A stretch of 64,000 nt of DNA from Porodaedalea pini (Eukaryota > Basidiomycota > Agaricomycetes > Hymenochaetales > Hymenochaetaceae): NCBI GenBank assembly GCA_002794775.1, contig NBAY01000048.1, forward strand, positions 248,001 to 312,000. The letters run 5' to 3'. Below, in pieces: positions 24,196 to 34,827 of this stretch. Position 1 is the stretch's first letter. Each line of letters begins with the position of its first letter. The notes under the pieces are model-generated. The model saw nothing but the letters and a program-made list of their open reading frames with translations. It searched no databases and was not told the origin of the DNA. The position numbers and the translations under genes are program-made.

Positions 24196-25054
24196 TTATA
24201 TAGCCTGTGCATCGCTCCGAGCCGCCGGCGCGGCGGCGATATTCGCAGGCAAGCCGTTGCCCACATTCGCGCCCGCAGCAGCACTGTTGTACCCGGATTT
24301 GAAGTACTGCACGACCCGCTCTCCCGCCGGCCCCGCTGGACCTGCTGGGCCTGGCGCCGCCGCTGCGCTGGGGCCTACAGGACCACCTGCAGCGGCTTCG
24401 GCGGGCCCACCAGGCTCTGCGGCAGGACCGCAGCAGCCCCAGCAACTTCCAATGCCGCCTTCCTCGGCCTCTTCTTCCTCTGCAGCGCCTTCTGCAGCGC
24501 CTTCGTTGGCGGCGGCGTTGACAGCGGTAGGGTTGGGAACTCCACGTGCTGCAGCTGGAATGGCGACTGCGGCGCCTCCCGCTAGGCTTCGGCCTGCACT
24601 TGCATCTGCACCAAGCCCGGCGGTGGGTACCATTGAAGCGATCGCGCCTGGCTGGGTACCCGTCAGAACTTGCGGAACGGCACCTTGTGCTTGAAAGGGA
24701 GACGCGCCCGCGCCAAGTGCTGCTATTAAATAATTAGAAAAAAAATAAGATAAAGAGAAAGTGGGATATGCCTTGATTATAGGTCGTGCCAGGCGCGTAG
24801 TATTGGGCCATTGGCTGTTGTGCGAACCCAGAACCAGCGACTCCCGCGTTCATGCTCGTACCAAGACCAGTACTTCCCATGCCGCCTCCTCCCATGCCTC
24901 CTCCCATGCCGCCTCCCATGCCGCCTCCCATTCTGCCTCCCATAGCTGTACCTGCATTGGCGGCTGCCGGGTTGAACGGTATTACTCCGGCAGACGTGGA
25001 CAGATATGCGCGGTGGGGCGCTGCGGGCTGAGCTTGCTGGTAGTAGGCAGCCAT
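24196..25054 (-). CDS. Ala/Gly/Pro-rich low-complexity protein with MGGG repeats
   Basis: complement(join(24196..24722,24772..25054)), 269 aa. It starts MAAYYQQAQPAAPHRAYLST, then a Met/Gly repeat array (five GG-MGGG units, about 24880-24960 on the plus strand). It continues with Ala-rich sequence, an acidic run (AAEEEEAEEGG), the Cys island SCWGCCGP and a collagen-like PGPAGPAGPAG segment. No signal peptide or membrane helix. The single intron must use a GC donor (AAG|GCATAT) with a normal AG acceptor; no GT donor keeps the frame. Function unknown; probably disordered. Strong antisense frames here are shadows of the GC-rich repeats. Confidence 0.65.
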
Positions 25055-25444
25055 GCTCGAGAAATAATGACGGCCATTGCAGACGAGGAGCTGCTTTATA
25101 TCCGTTTGAATGTTCCCTACGTCACGCTAGCGGGGTGCGAAGAGTTGTTGTTCGGCGTGAATGTGGTGCTTGATGATCGCCCTTGACGCGCGGTTCATAC
25201 TCTGCGACAAGAAAACAGTCTATCATTCTAACAGTAGCACGTAACATCCGATAATAATAATAATACAATATCCAAGTATAGAGTCCATCCAGCTCAAGCC
25301 TCAAGCCACAATCACAGTGCTGAACACCTGCACTAACAGCAGCATAACGTCGAGCAACCTACGCACGCGATGCAGCAACACGGCATACTGCATGAAATTT
25401 AGTGTCAGTATTCTTGCTAGTTAAGATTCATAAGAGAGCCAAGT
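25055..25444. other. flank of the Copia-B insertion
   Basis: About 390 bp with no gene recognised. Its last 5 bp (CAAGT, 25440-25444) are the left target duplication of Copia-B. Confidence 0.5.
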
Positions 25445-25620
25445 TCTTATGATAATACTGTTTATGCAACTTGAACTTATTTACTTATGACTTCACTTGT
25501 TTACTCACATGACTATTACTTCCTACTTGTTATAGTATGCTATTCAATTGTACTGTATATAAGGACGGGCATTCTCGCCCCTAATCTATAGCTTTGTCCC
25601 ACTTTTCTGCTCGTCTAAGA
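25445..25620 (+). repeat. Copia-B 5' LTR
   Basis: 176 bp, with promoter-like GTATATAAGGACGG near 25555. Identical to the 3' LTR except for a 6-bp GAACTT extra and about two transitions. Confidence 0.95.
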
Positions 25621-25640
25621 GGTTATGAGCCTTGGCTCCC
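25621..25640 (+). other. Copia-B primer binding site, initiator-tRNA type
   Basis: GGTTATGAGCC directly follows the LTR. It is complementary to the anticodon loop GGCTCATAACC of eukaryotic initiator methionine tRNA, which is the half-tRNA priming known from Drosophila copia. Copia-A has the same site. Confidence 0.7.
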
Positions 25641-25668
25641 TCCTACTCATTGCACTCCTCACTATTGC

Positions 25669-28600
25669 ATGTCAGACCGTCCTCCTCATTCACCAACACC
25701 ACCACTACCAACTACTCCTAAACCAACTACTAGCACTCGTCCTCGCACTCGTGCACAAACACAGGGTGAACAACTAGCCGCAACCACTAGTGGTACTACT
25801 CAAACTCCTACTCCACCCACATCTACTGCCACACCAGCGCAACTTGAGTGCGACTTTGAACAAACACTACCGCCTATACCAGAGCGCGTTACTCCACCTA
25901 CTGAATCATCAGAAGGCGAACTAACTGATCCTACTACAGTGCCGCCTACTCGCACTCAGCGTATTCCCCGCCGCGAATCACCAATAATGTCAGCACTAAA
26001 AGCGGGTGAAATTATCAAATTATTTGATGGCATCGAACCACTCGACGGTGTCAAAAACTGGAAACTCTGGATATTCTGCATCTTCCAGGCTATCAATGCC
26101 ACTGGCCACCCAACTCTCATGGAGGCAGGGCCATCCAGTCCAGAAGAAAATGCCATTGCGAATGCCATCTATGCGGGTGTAATCAAAAACATCCCTGACA
26201 AAATACTCGGCAACTACTTAGGCGTAACTCAAGTACACGTCCTACTGAAACAACTAAAGGCGCGTTACGACATTCAAACCACAGTAACTAACGCATTAAA
26301 TGAAGGAGCATTATTCAACATCCGAGGCCATGTGTCCCAACTTGATAAAACTTTGGACGAACTCAAACGACGCCACGCTGAACTTTGCACTCATGGAAAA
26401 CATCCAGCCGACTCAACTTACTTGGCAGCGATAACTGCGGCAATACCACCGCAATATAAATATGTTATAACTCAACTTGAACTTCAAATAAACACCGTGA
26501 ACGAATACAATAAAACTAACGATGACCACGAGGATCTTGTACTCACTCCCAACCGACTTATTCAAGAAACTCGTCAGGCTTTTGCAAACTGGAGCGCGGC
26601 AAACACTCGAAGGAACCCAATCGCCGCCGCGCACCCTTACCAAAGCGAGGCTACTCACCCCTACTTTAGAGGGCGAGGCGGACACACTCGAGGTCACGGC
26701 CGAGGCCGTGGCCGATTTGGAACTTACAGAGGCCGAGGACGTGGCTGCGGAGGATACTCAAATAACTCCGATAACTCAAACTCGAACTCAGGGAACTCTA
26801 ATCCCTTTGTTAAATGTTATAACTGCAATAACTACGGGCATCAATCACCTAACTGCCCTCAGCCGTGGACTCAGAAAACTAAAGATGCCATGGCAAAGAA
26901 AGGGATTCAGGAGCACGCAAAACCTCTGACCACTGCCCACTCGCATCAGGCGAGCACGTCGAATGCGGCAAACATACCTATGACCGCTTCCACTTCCACT
27001 GCAGTCGCTCAAGCACACCAGGCGACAAACATCGAAATGCCCAACTTTCCTCAGATGCCACCGTTTACTGCAACAATAACTGAAGTACCCGATGACGTTA
27101 CTATGCAGTTTGACAACAAATCTGCACTTTTCGACTTTCTACGCGACGATCACTACATGGATGCTATTGAAAATTTTGAGGCGAATCATGTAAGCGCCAC
27201 AGCCATTTACTTAAAAGAAAATTATGCTAATAAACTTTATCATACTATGGATATCATTGATTCTGGCGCCACTCTTCACTTAACTCCTTATTTCAACCGA
27301 CTTACTAATGTTAAACAAACTGACCCTATCTCTGTTATAACCGCTAACTCACAAACTTTTATTACTTCAACTATAGGGATTTTAACTGTTGAGATCCCGA
27401 ATGGTGATACTGTAAGCACCATTACTATTAAAGATGTTTATTATGCTAAAGAAATGCACATGACACTACTTAGCCAGTCTAAACTTTGCGCAGAAGGATA
27501 TGAATTTATTTATAAAGGAAATTTGTGTACAATAAAGGCACCTAGTGGTGAAATATGCAGTCAAATTCAATGTAAAAATAACCTGTACTCTATATTAAAA
27601 TATTACCAAATGAGCACTGTAAAATCAATTACTTTGTTCGAACTTCATAAGAAACTCGGTCACTTAAGTTATACTTACCTCAAATGGCTACTTAAAAATC
27701 ATCCTGAATCAATCCATTACAAAATTACTGACTCAACTGAAACTCAATGTTGTGTTTGTGTCGAAGCAAATATCAAAAGAAATGTTATACCTAAAACTCG
27801 AACTTCTGAATTAGCTAAAAACTTTGGCAATCATTTTCATATGGATATTTGGGGACCTGTGCCGACAACTGCTATTGGAAATTTTAAATATCTGTTAACT
27901 TTAGTCAACGACTGTACTAGATGGGTCCAAATGAGTTTACTTAAAACTAAAGTGGATGGTTATACTGCTTACATTAAATGGGCTACTTTATTATCAACTC
28001 AATATGGAATTAAAATCAAAATACTTCAATCTGACAATGATACTGTCTTTTTATCAAATGACTTTCAACTCTTTTTAGACAGTCAAGGAACTGTGCGAAA
28101 ACTAACCGTACATGATACTCCACAACAAAATGGTGTAGCTGAGCGAACTCATCAAACAATACTAAATCAAGTTAGATCAAATTTACTAGGACATAAATTA
28201 CTGAATAAGCTCTGGGGAGAAGCCGTTAACTACTCAACTTTTATACATAATAGAACACCTAAAGCAGCAATTAACTTTATCTCTCCATACTTTAAGTGAT
28301 TTAATAAAGCTTATATTTTTGATAACTTACATGAATTTGGCACTCACGTCATTTTCAGAGAAGAAAACACTAATAAACTAACTCCCAAAGGATCCTATGG
28401 CCGATGGCTATGTTAGGATGAAGAAAGTAAAGGACATAGAATTTACCATGATCAGAAAATAACTGTTGAAAGAAATGTCCAATTTCTCGAAGTCGCACCT
28501 TCTCAAATTGAAGGGGAGCAAACTGATACCCCACTAGAAAACAATCAAAACAACCCTACTGAAACTACTGAACCAAGAAGATCAGAGCGACAAAGAAAAC

Positions 28601-30285
28601 CAACTAAATGTTCTAGAGGACTAGACTATACTGAAGAACTTAACCTCACTATTTACCTAACTGAATTCAATGAATTCAATAATGAACAACTTGGCGACCC
28701 CATCACTTTCCAACAAGCAATTAAGCGACCAGATGCACTTAGATGGGCTAAAGCCATGAAAGATGAAATTGAAACACTAAAAGAAAGACAAACTTGGGAA
28801 TATGTTTACCCACCTACTAATGCGAATATCATTGGCACTAGATTTGTTTACAAAACTAAACGGTTAGCCGATGGCCGAATTGACAAATACAAAGCAAGAT
28901 TAGTTGTGCAAGGATATGCACAACAAGAAGGAATTGATTTTTACTCAGATGACTTATTTGCACCAGTAGCACGACTTAGTACTGTGCGAACTATACTTTC
29001 CTGGGCAGCAACTAATGACTATGAAATACATCAAATAGATATTAAATCAGCCTACTTATATGGTGAACTAGAAGATGATGAAGAAATTTATATCAAACCA
29101 CCACCAGGATACAATAAACTATTACCTGACTTAAAACCTGGACAAATACTGAAACTAAAGAAAGCATTATATGGACTTAAACAAGCAGGAAGACGTTGGT
29201 ACAAAAAACTAATGTTGATCTTAACTAAAATAGGACTAACTAGGTCAGACAATGACAATGCAGTCTTTTTCAAAACAAAAAATAACAAAACTATACTTGT
29301 ATTATTTGTACATGTCGATGACATTACAATAGCTGCGAAATCAACTCAACTATTAACTGAACTAAAAACTCAAATTGGAAATGAAGTTACTTACACTGAC
29401 GGAAATGAAATTCACTGGTTACTTGGAATTGAAATTAAGCGTAACCGTCAAACTAAAACTATAGTGTTAAAACAACAAAACTATATTGAAACTATTATCA
29501 AACACTATAATTTAGAAAATGCTAAACTGAAGAATTCTCCCATGGAGCCAGGGAGACAATTATCAACTGATGACGCACCAGCCGATGATGAAGAACTTAC
29601 TTACATGGAAAAGGTACCTTACATGAACATGGTTGGAGCACTGCGATATGCAGCAGACTGTACCAGGCCAGATATTGCCTATACATGTGGAATACTCGCG
29701 AGATATTTAACTAACCCTGGTATTAAACATTTTGACGCCGCAAAACAATGTTTTCAATACTTACACTCAACTAAAGACTATTGGCTCATACTCAGCGGAA
29801 CTGAAAATACTCAACTTACTGGATACACTGACTCTGATGGAATGACAACTGAAGGGCATAAAGCCATATCCGGATACTTCTTTAAACTTGGCAATTCAAT
29901 AACATCATGGTCAAGCAAAAGACAAACTTTAGTATCATTAGCCATAGCTGAAGCTGAACTTATTGCACTAGCCTATGCGACTCAGGAAGCTATTTGGCTA
30001 AAAAGACTTGTGAATGAGGTTCTGCAGGCTTTGTTTGCACCTACTACAATCTTTACTGATAATCAAGCTATTATTACTATGGCAACTGATCCTGAGCGTA
30101 AATATTCTCAAAGAACTAAACATATTGACATACAAAAAGATTTCTTTAGAGATCACATTGATAAAGGAACTATTACTGTTAAATACATCCCCACTGAACA
30201 TAATATTGCTGATTTACTCACTAAAGCACTTTCAGTAACTTTACTCAAGCGCTTTGTAGAACAACTTAGACTAACATGCGCTTGA
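25669..30285 (+). pseudogene. Copia-B gag-pol polyprotein with two in-frame stops
   Basis: A single frame from ATG 25669 to the stop at 30283-30285, broken only by TGA 28297-28299 and TAG 28414-28416. Domains in order: copia Gag, a GRG-rich linker, zinc knuckle CYNCNNYGHQSPNC (about 26815), protease IIDSGATLHLT (about 27253), GAG-pre-integrase, integrase with FHMDIWGP, LQSDNDT and GVAERTHQT giving the D,D,E triad, reverse transcriptase with the active site HVDDI (29311-29325), and RNase H with GYTDSDG and FTDNQAI. Both stops fall between integrase and reverse transcriptase. An upstream in-frame TTG at 25594 lies inside the LTR, so ATG 25669 is preferred. Confidence 0.93.
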
Positions 30286-30292
30286 AGGGGAG

Positions 30293-30462
30293 TCTTATGA
30301 TAATACTGTTTATGCAACTTATTTACTTATGACTTCACTTGTTTACTCACATGACTATTACTTCCTACTCGTTATAGTATGCTATTCAATTGTACTGTAT
30401 ATAAGGACGGGCATTCTCACCCCTAATCTATAGCTTTGTCCCACTTTTCTGCTCGTCTAAGA
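30293..30462 (+). repeat. Copia-B 3' LTR
   Basis: 170 bp copy of the 5' LTR, preceded by the polypurine stretch GAAGGGGAG and followed by the CAAGT duplication. Confidence 0.95.
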
Positions 30463-30522
30463 CAAGTCGAAGGGATAACAATGCATAGACCGGCACAATC
30501 CAGAGGCAGAATATGACATGGC

Positions 30523-30892
30523 TCACAATTCGCAGCAATCTGCCATGTGCGGCCCTCCGAGTTGCCATTTCTGAGGCGACGGCGGCTCTTCATAACCAAA
30601 GTCTATGTCCCCATCATCTCCCTGCCTTCTGTTGAAACCATAGCGACCTTGGCCAAGGACATTGCCATAGGGTGACATGTTCACATGGACCGGGCGAGGC
30701 ATGCCTCCGTGAGGGCGTCGTTGTGCGTTGTGTACACCAGCAGGGACTACAGACGCGTACGGAGGAGGCTGTGAAGTCGGTCCATCAGCTGTATGGGTAG
30801 ACAGTGGGTACAACTGTGGTGTGATTGGGCCGCCTTTTCCATGTATGCATTTCAGCCATGCAGCAAATGCTACAGTGAAGTTAAGGGAGATG
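30523..30892 (-). pseudogene. truncated last exon of an unidentified gene
   Basis: Minus-strand frame from a good splice acceptor (CGCAG at 30897-30893) to the stop at 30523: starts ISLNFTVAFAAWLKCIHGKG and ends in a Pro/Gly/Arg-rich tail with DDGDIDFGYEEPPSPQK. It is open for 123 codons and has an acceptor at its start, so it looks like a real last exon. Upstream exons are missing: the tRNA-bearing repeat starts 14 bp away. Family not recognised. Confidence 0.4.
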
Positions 30893-30905
30893 CTGCGTAC
30901 CTCTT

Positions 30906-31098
30906 GTTGGATTACATAATCCTACAGCTTATATAAGATTATAACCATGCAAAACTACCTATGTGTACAAAAGCCTCTGAGTTTATATCTTAAAAGCTAA
31001 CCTTGGAGTACTGGCTGGATAGCTCAGTTGGTTCAGAGCACTCAGGAGGTCCTTGGTTCAATTCCAAGTCCAGCTAGTATACTTTTCTATATGTGCTG
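30906..31098 (+). repeat. dispersed repeat carrying a tRNA-like segment, copy 1
   Basis: 193 bp that match, in reverse, 59447-59651. Shared edges are GTTGGATTACATAATCC and TATGTGCTG. A tRNA-like part lies at 31013-31075. TACCTCTT precedes it and TACCTCTC lies 4 bp after its end, possibly a target duplication. Confidence 0.8.
31013..31075 (+). tRNA. tRNA-like pseudogene lacking part of the anticodon arm
   Basis: Acceptor arms GGCTGGA and TCCAGCT pair. The D arm GCTC-AGTTGGTTCA-GAGC contains an A-box-like sequence. The T arm CTTGG-TTCAATT-CCAAG contains a B box. Compared with the copy at 59470-59543, 11 nt of the anticodon arm are missing, so no anticodon can be assigned and it cannot be functional. 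Confidence 0.55.
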
Positions 31099-31371
31099 CG
31101 AATACCTCTCACAATGTTGCTTGATGTTGGGTTGTTGTGTGGAATCGGGAACATTGGTGGTGGTGAATGTGACTGTACACTCGCACTCGGGAAACGTGGT
31201 AGTGACATACCATCACTAAAGAGTGCTGGTGCAGGCATTGATATTCACTGTGTTCTCAGTAGATCTGACAGTATGAGGTCAGGTGCTATAACGTAGTATA
31301 GTGTAATCTGGCAATATATGTGATTAGTTTATCCGTGTGAAGTTTTTGTCAGATCTGAATTTAAAGCCTGG
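31099..31371. other. no gene recognised
   Basis: About 270 bp of non-coding sequence between the tRNA-bearing repeat and MITE-B copy 2. Confidence 0.4.
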
Positions 31372-31379
31372 AATAATAT

Positions 31380-32075
31380 AGGACCCCCAGCAATGCCTTT
31401 TGATGTATCTGAAAAAAATGGGAAGTTTTATCTGGATTAGGTCAGCCAAAAAGTGTCATTTTTATCCGGATTGTCAGAGGCAACATAATTTTTTCAGTCA
31501 TCTTGTCCGGATTTTCTCAGAGGCACCCCTGAAAAGTGGCATTTTCCCATGCTTTCTATTTAAAAAATTGATTTTTGCGCGATTTTCTCCTCATAACTCA
31601 CTGACCTCCATAATGTGATCAGTAGTGCGCTGGGTGTGTAATAGGGAGCTCTACTAGTAATGCTGTTCATGGCCAAATGTGGGTTGGGAAATAAGCAAAA
31701 TTTTCATGTTTGACTTTTCCCCTCTTTTCCTTCACAATTGATTACACTTGTCTTACTTGAACTAAATCATAGATTTGATATTATAAATTACATATATAGA
31801 TAAATGCTTCCACAGTCCATGTGGAAATTTGTAATGTTACCAAGTTTGGTCAAGTTGCTTGTCAGCGCATCATATTTGTCATGATCGGCAGATTACTATT
31901 ATCTGGATTGTCAGAGGCCTAGGTGATCTCCGAGCACTACTTATCCGGCTATTTTCAGAGCCATTTTCGACATTTTCACCCCAAATTATCTGGATTTTCA
32001 GATGCATCATGCAAATTTTTAGCCAAAAGTTATCTGGATTTGTCAGATAGATATGGATGGATTGCTGGGGGTCCT
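31380..32075. mobile_element. MITE-B copy 2: 696-bp TIR element with 8-bp duplication
   Basis: Ends AGGACCCCCAGCAAT and its inverted complement. Perfect 8-bp duplication AATAATAT at 31372-31379 and 32076-32083. Sub-terminal arrays read TTATCCGGATT-TCAGAGGC, the reverse of the motif in copy 1, so it is inserted in the other orientation. No coding capacity. The middle is A/T-rich and unlike copy 1. Confidence 0.88.
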
Positions 32076-32300
32076 AATAATATGGAACCGCCGCTTACCG
32101 GACCATGTGATAATAGATAAGATGAGATAGTCGAGGATGATCAGTGAGGATCTGCGTCGAGGACTTGTTAGGCGATATAGATTACAATTAGACTCAGTAC
32201 TCCTGACACGATCTGTCGCAATGCGTCCCAGGTGCTGGACTTTGTGGATTCGTAATGAGTGACACCCCTGGCATGCGCTTGTGCCTCTCATCACGCATCC

Positions 32301-33361
32301 ATGATGGCCAAGGCTAATTCTGTGAGTTCAATATAGTCCTTTACTAAATGAAATATATTAACTTTTAACAGAAATCGAAATCAAAGCGCATGGCCTGGTG
32401 CTCATGCAAGTTGTGCGTTGTGGTCTCACCAAAGGGACGCTATATCGAAGCCTCCACGCAATGCTCCCATGTCAAGCGCTTCACTGCTGCTCAAGTGAAG
32501 GACATGCAAGATTTGAAGGACATCGGTGCAGCTGGCACCTCTACTGTTGCTGCTGCTGCTGCTACGGCTGCTGGTCTTGTTATTGCTACTGTTGCTGCTG
32601 GTACTGCTGTTGCTTCAGGGCTTGCTGCTGCTGCTGTTGGGCTAGGGATGGGTGGGAGCACTGGTACATGGGACGAGGCAGCTGTTGGGAGTGATGGGCA
32701 CTTTTTGCCTGAAGACGCGTCTGATGACTGCATGGACATCGACAACGACGGACTCAATAACTTTTGGCATCTGGATGATCTCAATGAACTTACACATGAA
32801 ACAGAGCAGCAAGAAGCTGAAGGAAGCCCGCCGCCACCGCCTGTAACTCAAAATGCAGCTGACTCGAACAAATGCAACAAGCTTTGGCATGTCATTTTGC
32901 TTCTCATTGCATGCCTTAATCTTCGCTTCCATCTGCCGTTTCACAGCTGTAACCTCATTCTTTCAGTCCTCAAGTGCCTTATTTTTAATCTCGGCATCTT
33001 CTCCCCTGATTACAAGCCTATAATCACACTCAAGACCACATTCAAAGCACTAGGGCTCCAAGATTGCTTCAAGGTCCTTCCCATGTGTCCTACATGCCAG
33101 CGCGTCTTTCCTGCAGACTCCGAGTGTGACCTGAGGTGCGAAGTTTGCGATATACCCCTCTTCAAGACCAGGACGCTCCTACGGGGTGATTTTGACAGAA
33201 CAGTGGATGGAGAAGAGCATCAAACACAGACGCCTATCCTCCAGTACCCGCATCTTTCTATCAGCAGTCAGTTAACAATGCTTCTCACTGTTCCAAGAAT
33301 GAAGGAAGTGCTAGAGAGCTACAAGAAAAAATTGCGGCTCACTGGAGTTCTAGGGGATATT
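32301..33361 (+). pseudogene. tnp2/CACTA-like transposase, N-terminal part (split by Copia-A)
   Basis: Exons 32301..32321 (MMAKANS) and 32372..33361, open throughout. Seen: Cys/Lys-rich start SKRMAWCSCKLC, a long Ala/Gly-rich segment (about residues 55-100), an acidic stretch, then the zinc-ribbon-like block MCPTCQRVFPADSECDLRCE followed by VCDIPLF, which is characteristic of the basidiomycete tnp2 transposase family. The frame runs to GVLGDI, where Copia-A is inserted (duplication ATATT, 33357-33361). Reading continues at 57785 with MDGEVWNSME in the same frame. Confidence 0.75.
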
Positions 33362-33591
33362 TATTAGCAGCAGTGAACCAAAAGGGGTCACACTTCACAC
33401 CTGAGTCCAATGGATGAGTGCAACAGATAGGGACACTCATACATTGTCTCAGCCGCTTTGAAGCTAATATTATATAAGACAAAAATCATGTGATGTTTGC
33501 ACATGCATGTGCATGTGTGAACAGAGGTGTGGGAATAAATCAAGAAAAGCATGGAAAACATAAAATAAGTGTCAGAATCACACTTCCAACA
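33362..33591 (-). repeat. Copia-A 3' LTR
   Basis: 230 bp, nearly identical to 57550-57779; only a few transitions are visible, for example ATGTGATG against ACGTGATG. Confidence 0.95.
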
Positions 33592-33619
33592 CTCCCACCT
33601 AATCTGACACATCTGTAAG

Positions 33620-34385
33620 TCACCTAAGACCTAACATCCCACACATTTCTCCAACCTTCAACCGCCCAAGGGCTTTGGTCATGATATCAGCTGGCATAGA
33701 CTTAGTGGGCAAGTACCTCACATCCACATAGCCTGCTTCAACCACATCTCTCAGCCAGTAATGACACAAATCCAGGTGTTTTATATGCCCATGATGTTCA
33801 GGATTTCTGGCAACTGCTAATGCAGACTGGTTGTCAACATAGAGAACAGATGGGGCATCAAAATGATACCCAAACTCAGTGAGCAAGTTGCGCAACCATA
33901 TGATCTCTTGTCCTGATTGTACAGCAGCAATGTATTCTGCCTCAGTAGTAGAGAGAGTCACAATAGTTTGCAATCGACTTGCCCAACTGATTGCACCAGT
34001 TCCCATTTTAACCACCATGCCACTTGTAGAGCACCTGTCATCCTCATCACCACCATAGTCTGCATCAGAGAACGTGGTGAACAGCTCAGCTGAGTTGGGG
34101 TCAGGTGCATAAGTCAACTTGTAGTCTTTGGTACCTTGAAGGTAACAACATAAGTGCTTTGCAGCCTTCCAGTGAGCCATGCCAGGATTAGCACTAAAAC
34201 ACGCTAGAACTCCTACTGCATAAGCAATATCTGGGCGTGTAGCCACAGCAAGATACATGAGAGCGCCAACCAACTGCTTGTAAGGAACAGTCTTCATGAA
34301 GGCAGTCTCTTCATCATTCTTGGGAGCCATAGACTTGCTAAGCTTATGACCTTCAGGTAATGGGGTTGTCACAATGCCACAATTG
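33620..34385 (-). pseudogene. Copia-A reverse transcriptase end and RNase H
   Basis: Open frame ending 33620. It carries VGALMYLAVATRPDIAYAVG, TFSDADYGGDED, GAISWASRLQTIVTLSTTEA and LYVDNQSALAVARN, the copia RNase H series, ending ADIMTKALGRLKV. It is cut on the right by the left LTR of Gypsy copy 1 and rejoins at 40664. Confidence 0.9.
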
Positions 34386-34827
34386 TGTTAGGTGGGAGTC
34401 CAAGAGATGGCTCGGACTGGGCAGGCCTCGGCTGACTGTCGTCTGGGACGTGTTATACTTGAGCAGGGACTTGGGACACGCTACACTCAGGCTAGGTTGT
34501 CACGGAGGTAAGAGGATTAATACAGTGTACTCTACTACAGGAGGGGGGACGTGGTCTCACCTAGGTCGTCACGGAGGTAAGAGGAAAAGCAGAACAGGTG
34601 TTCAGATGCAATTCCTCTTCCTTATATACAGTGATCACCTCATGAGAACCGGTTGCCCAATTGTCTAAGATTACATAAAGGGAGCGGAATGGAACGAATG
34701 AAGGTCAGGTGTAAGGGGGTGCGGGAAATGATTGAAAAGATGCTTAATTATAATGAAAAGGAGCAATTAAAAGAAAAGAAAATAGTAAAAGGGAAAATAA
34801 AAGAAGAGAAAAGTTTGAGTCCTGACA
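34386..34827 (-). repeat. Gypsy copy 1, 3' LTR
   Basis: 442 bp. It contains a 70-bp internal segment, flanked by GTCACGGAGGTAAGAGGA repeats, that copy 2 LTRs lack. TATA-like CTTATATACAG near 34620. Confidence 0.93.

Larger units (their letters stand above)
25445..30462 (+). mobile_element. Copia-B: 5.0-kb Ty1/copia LTR retrotransposon, nearly intact
   Basis: Complete element with LTRs at 25445-25620 and 30293-30462 and a perfect 5-bp target duplication CAAGT (25440-25444 and 30463-30467). The LTR ends are TCTTA...TAAGA, not TG...CA. The two LTRs differ by a 6-bp GAACTT indel and about two substitutions, so insertion is recent. One gag-pol frame with only two stop codons lies between. A polypurine GAAGGGGAG precedes the 3' LTR. 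Confidence 0.95.

Noticed and set aside
24257..24694. Pro/Ala-rich plus-strand frame
   Set aside because: Shadow of the minus-strand Ala/Gly-rich exon; GC-rich repeats keep all frames open.
31013..31075. Functional tRNA gene
   Set aside because: Part of the anticodon arm is missing and the sequence is part of a dispersed repeat.
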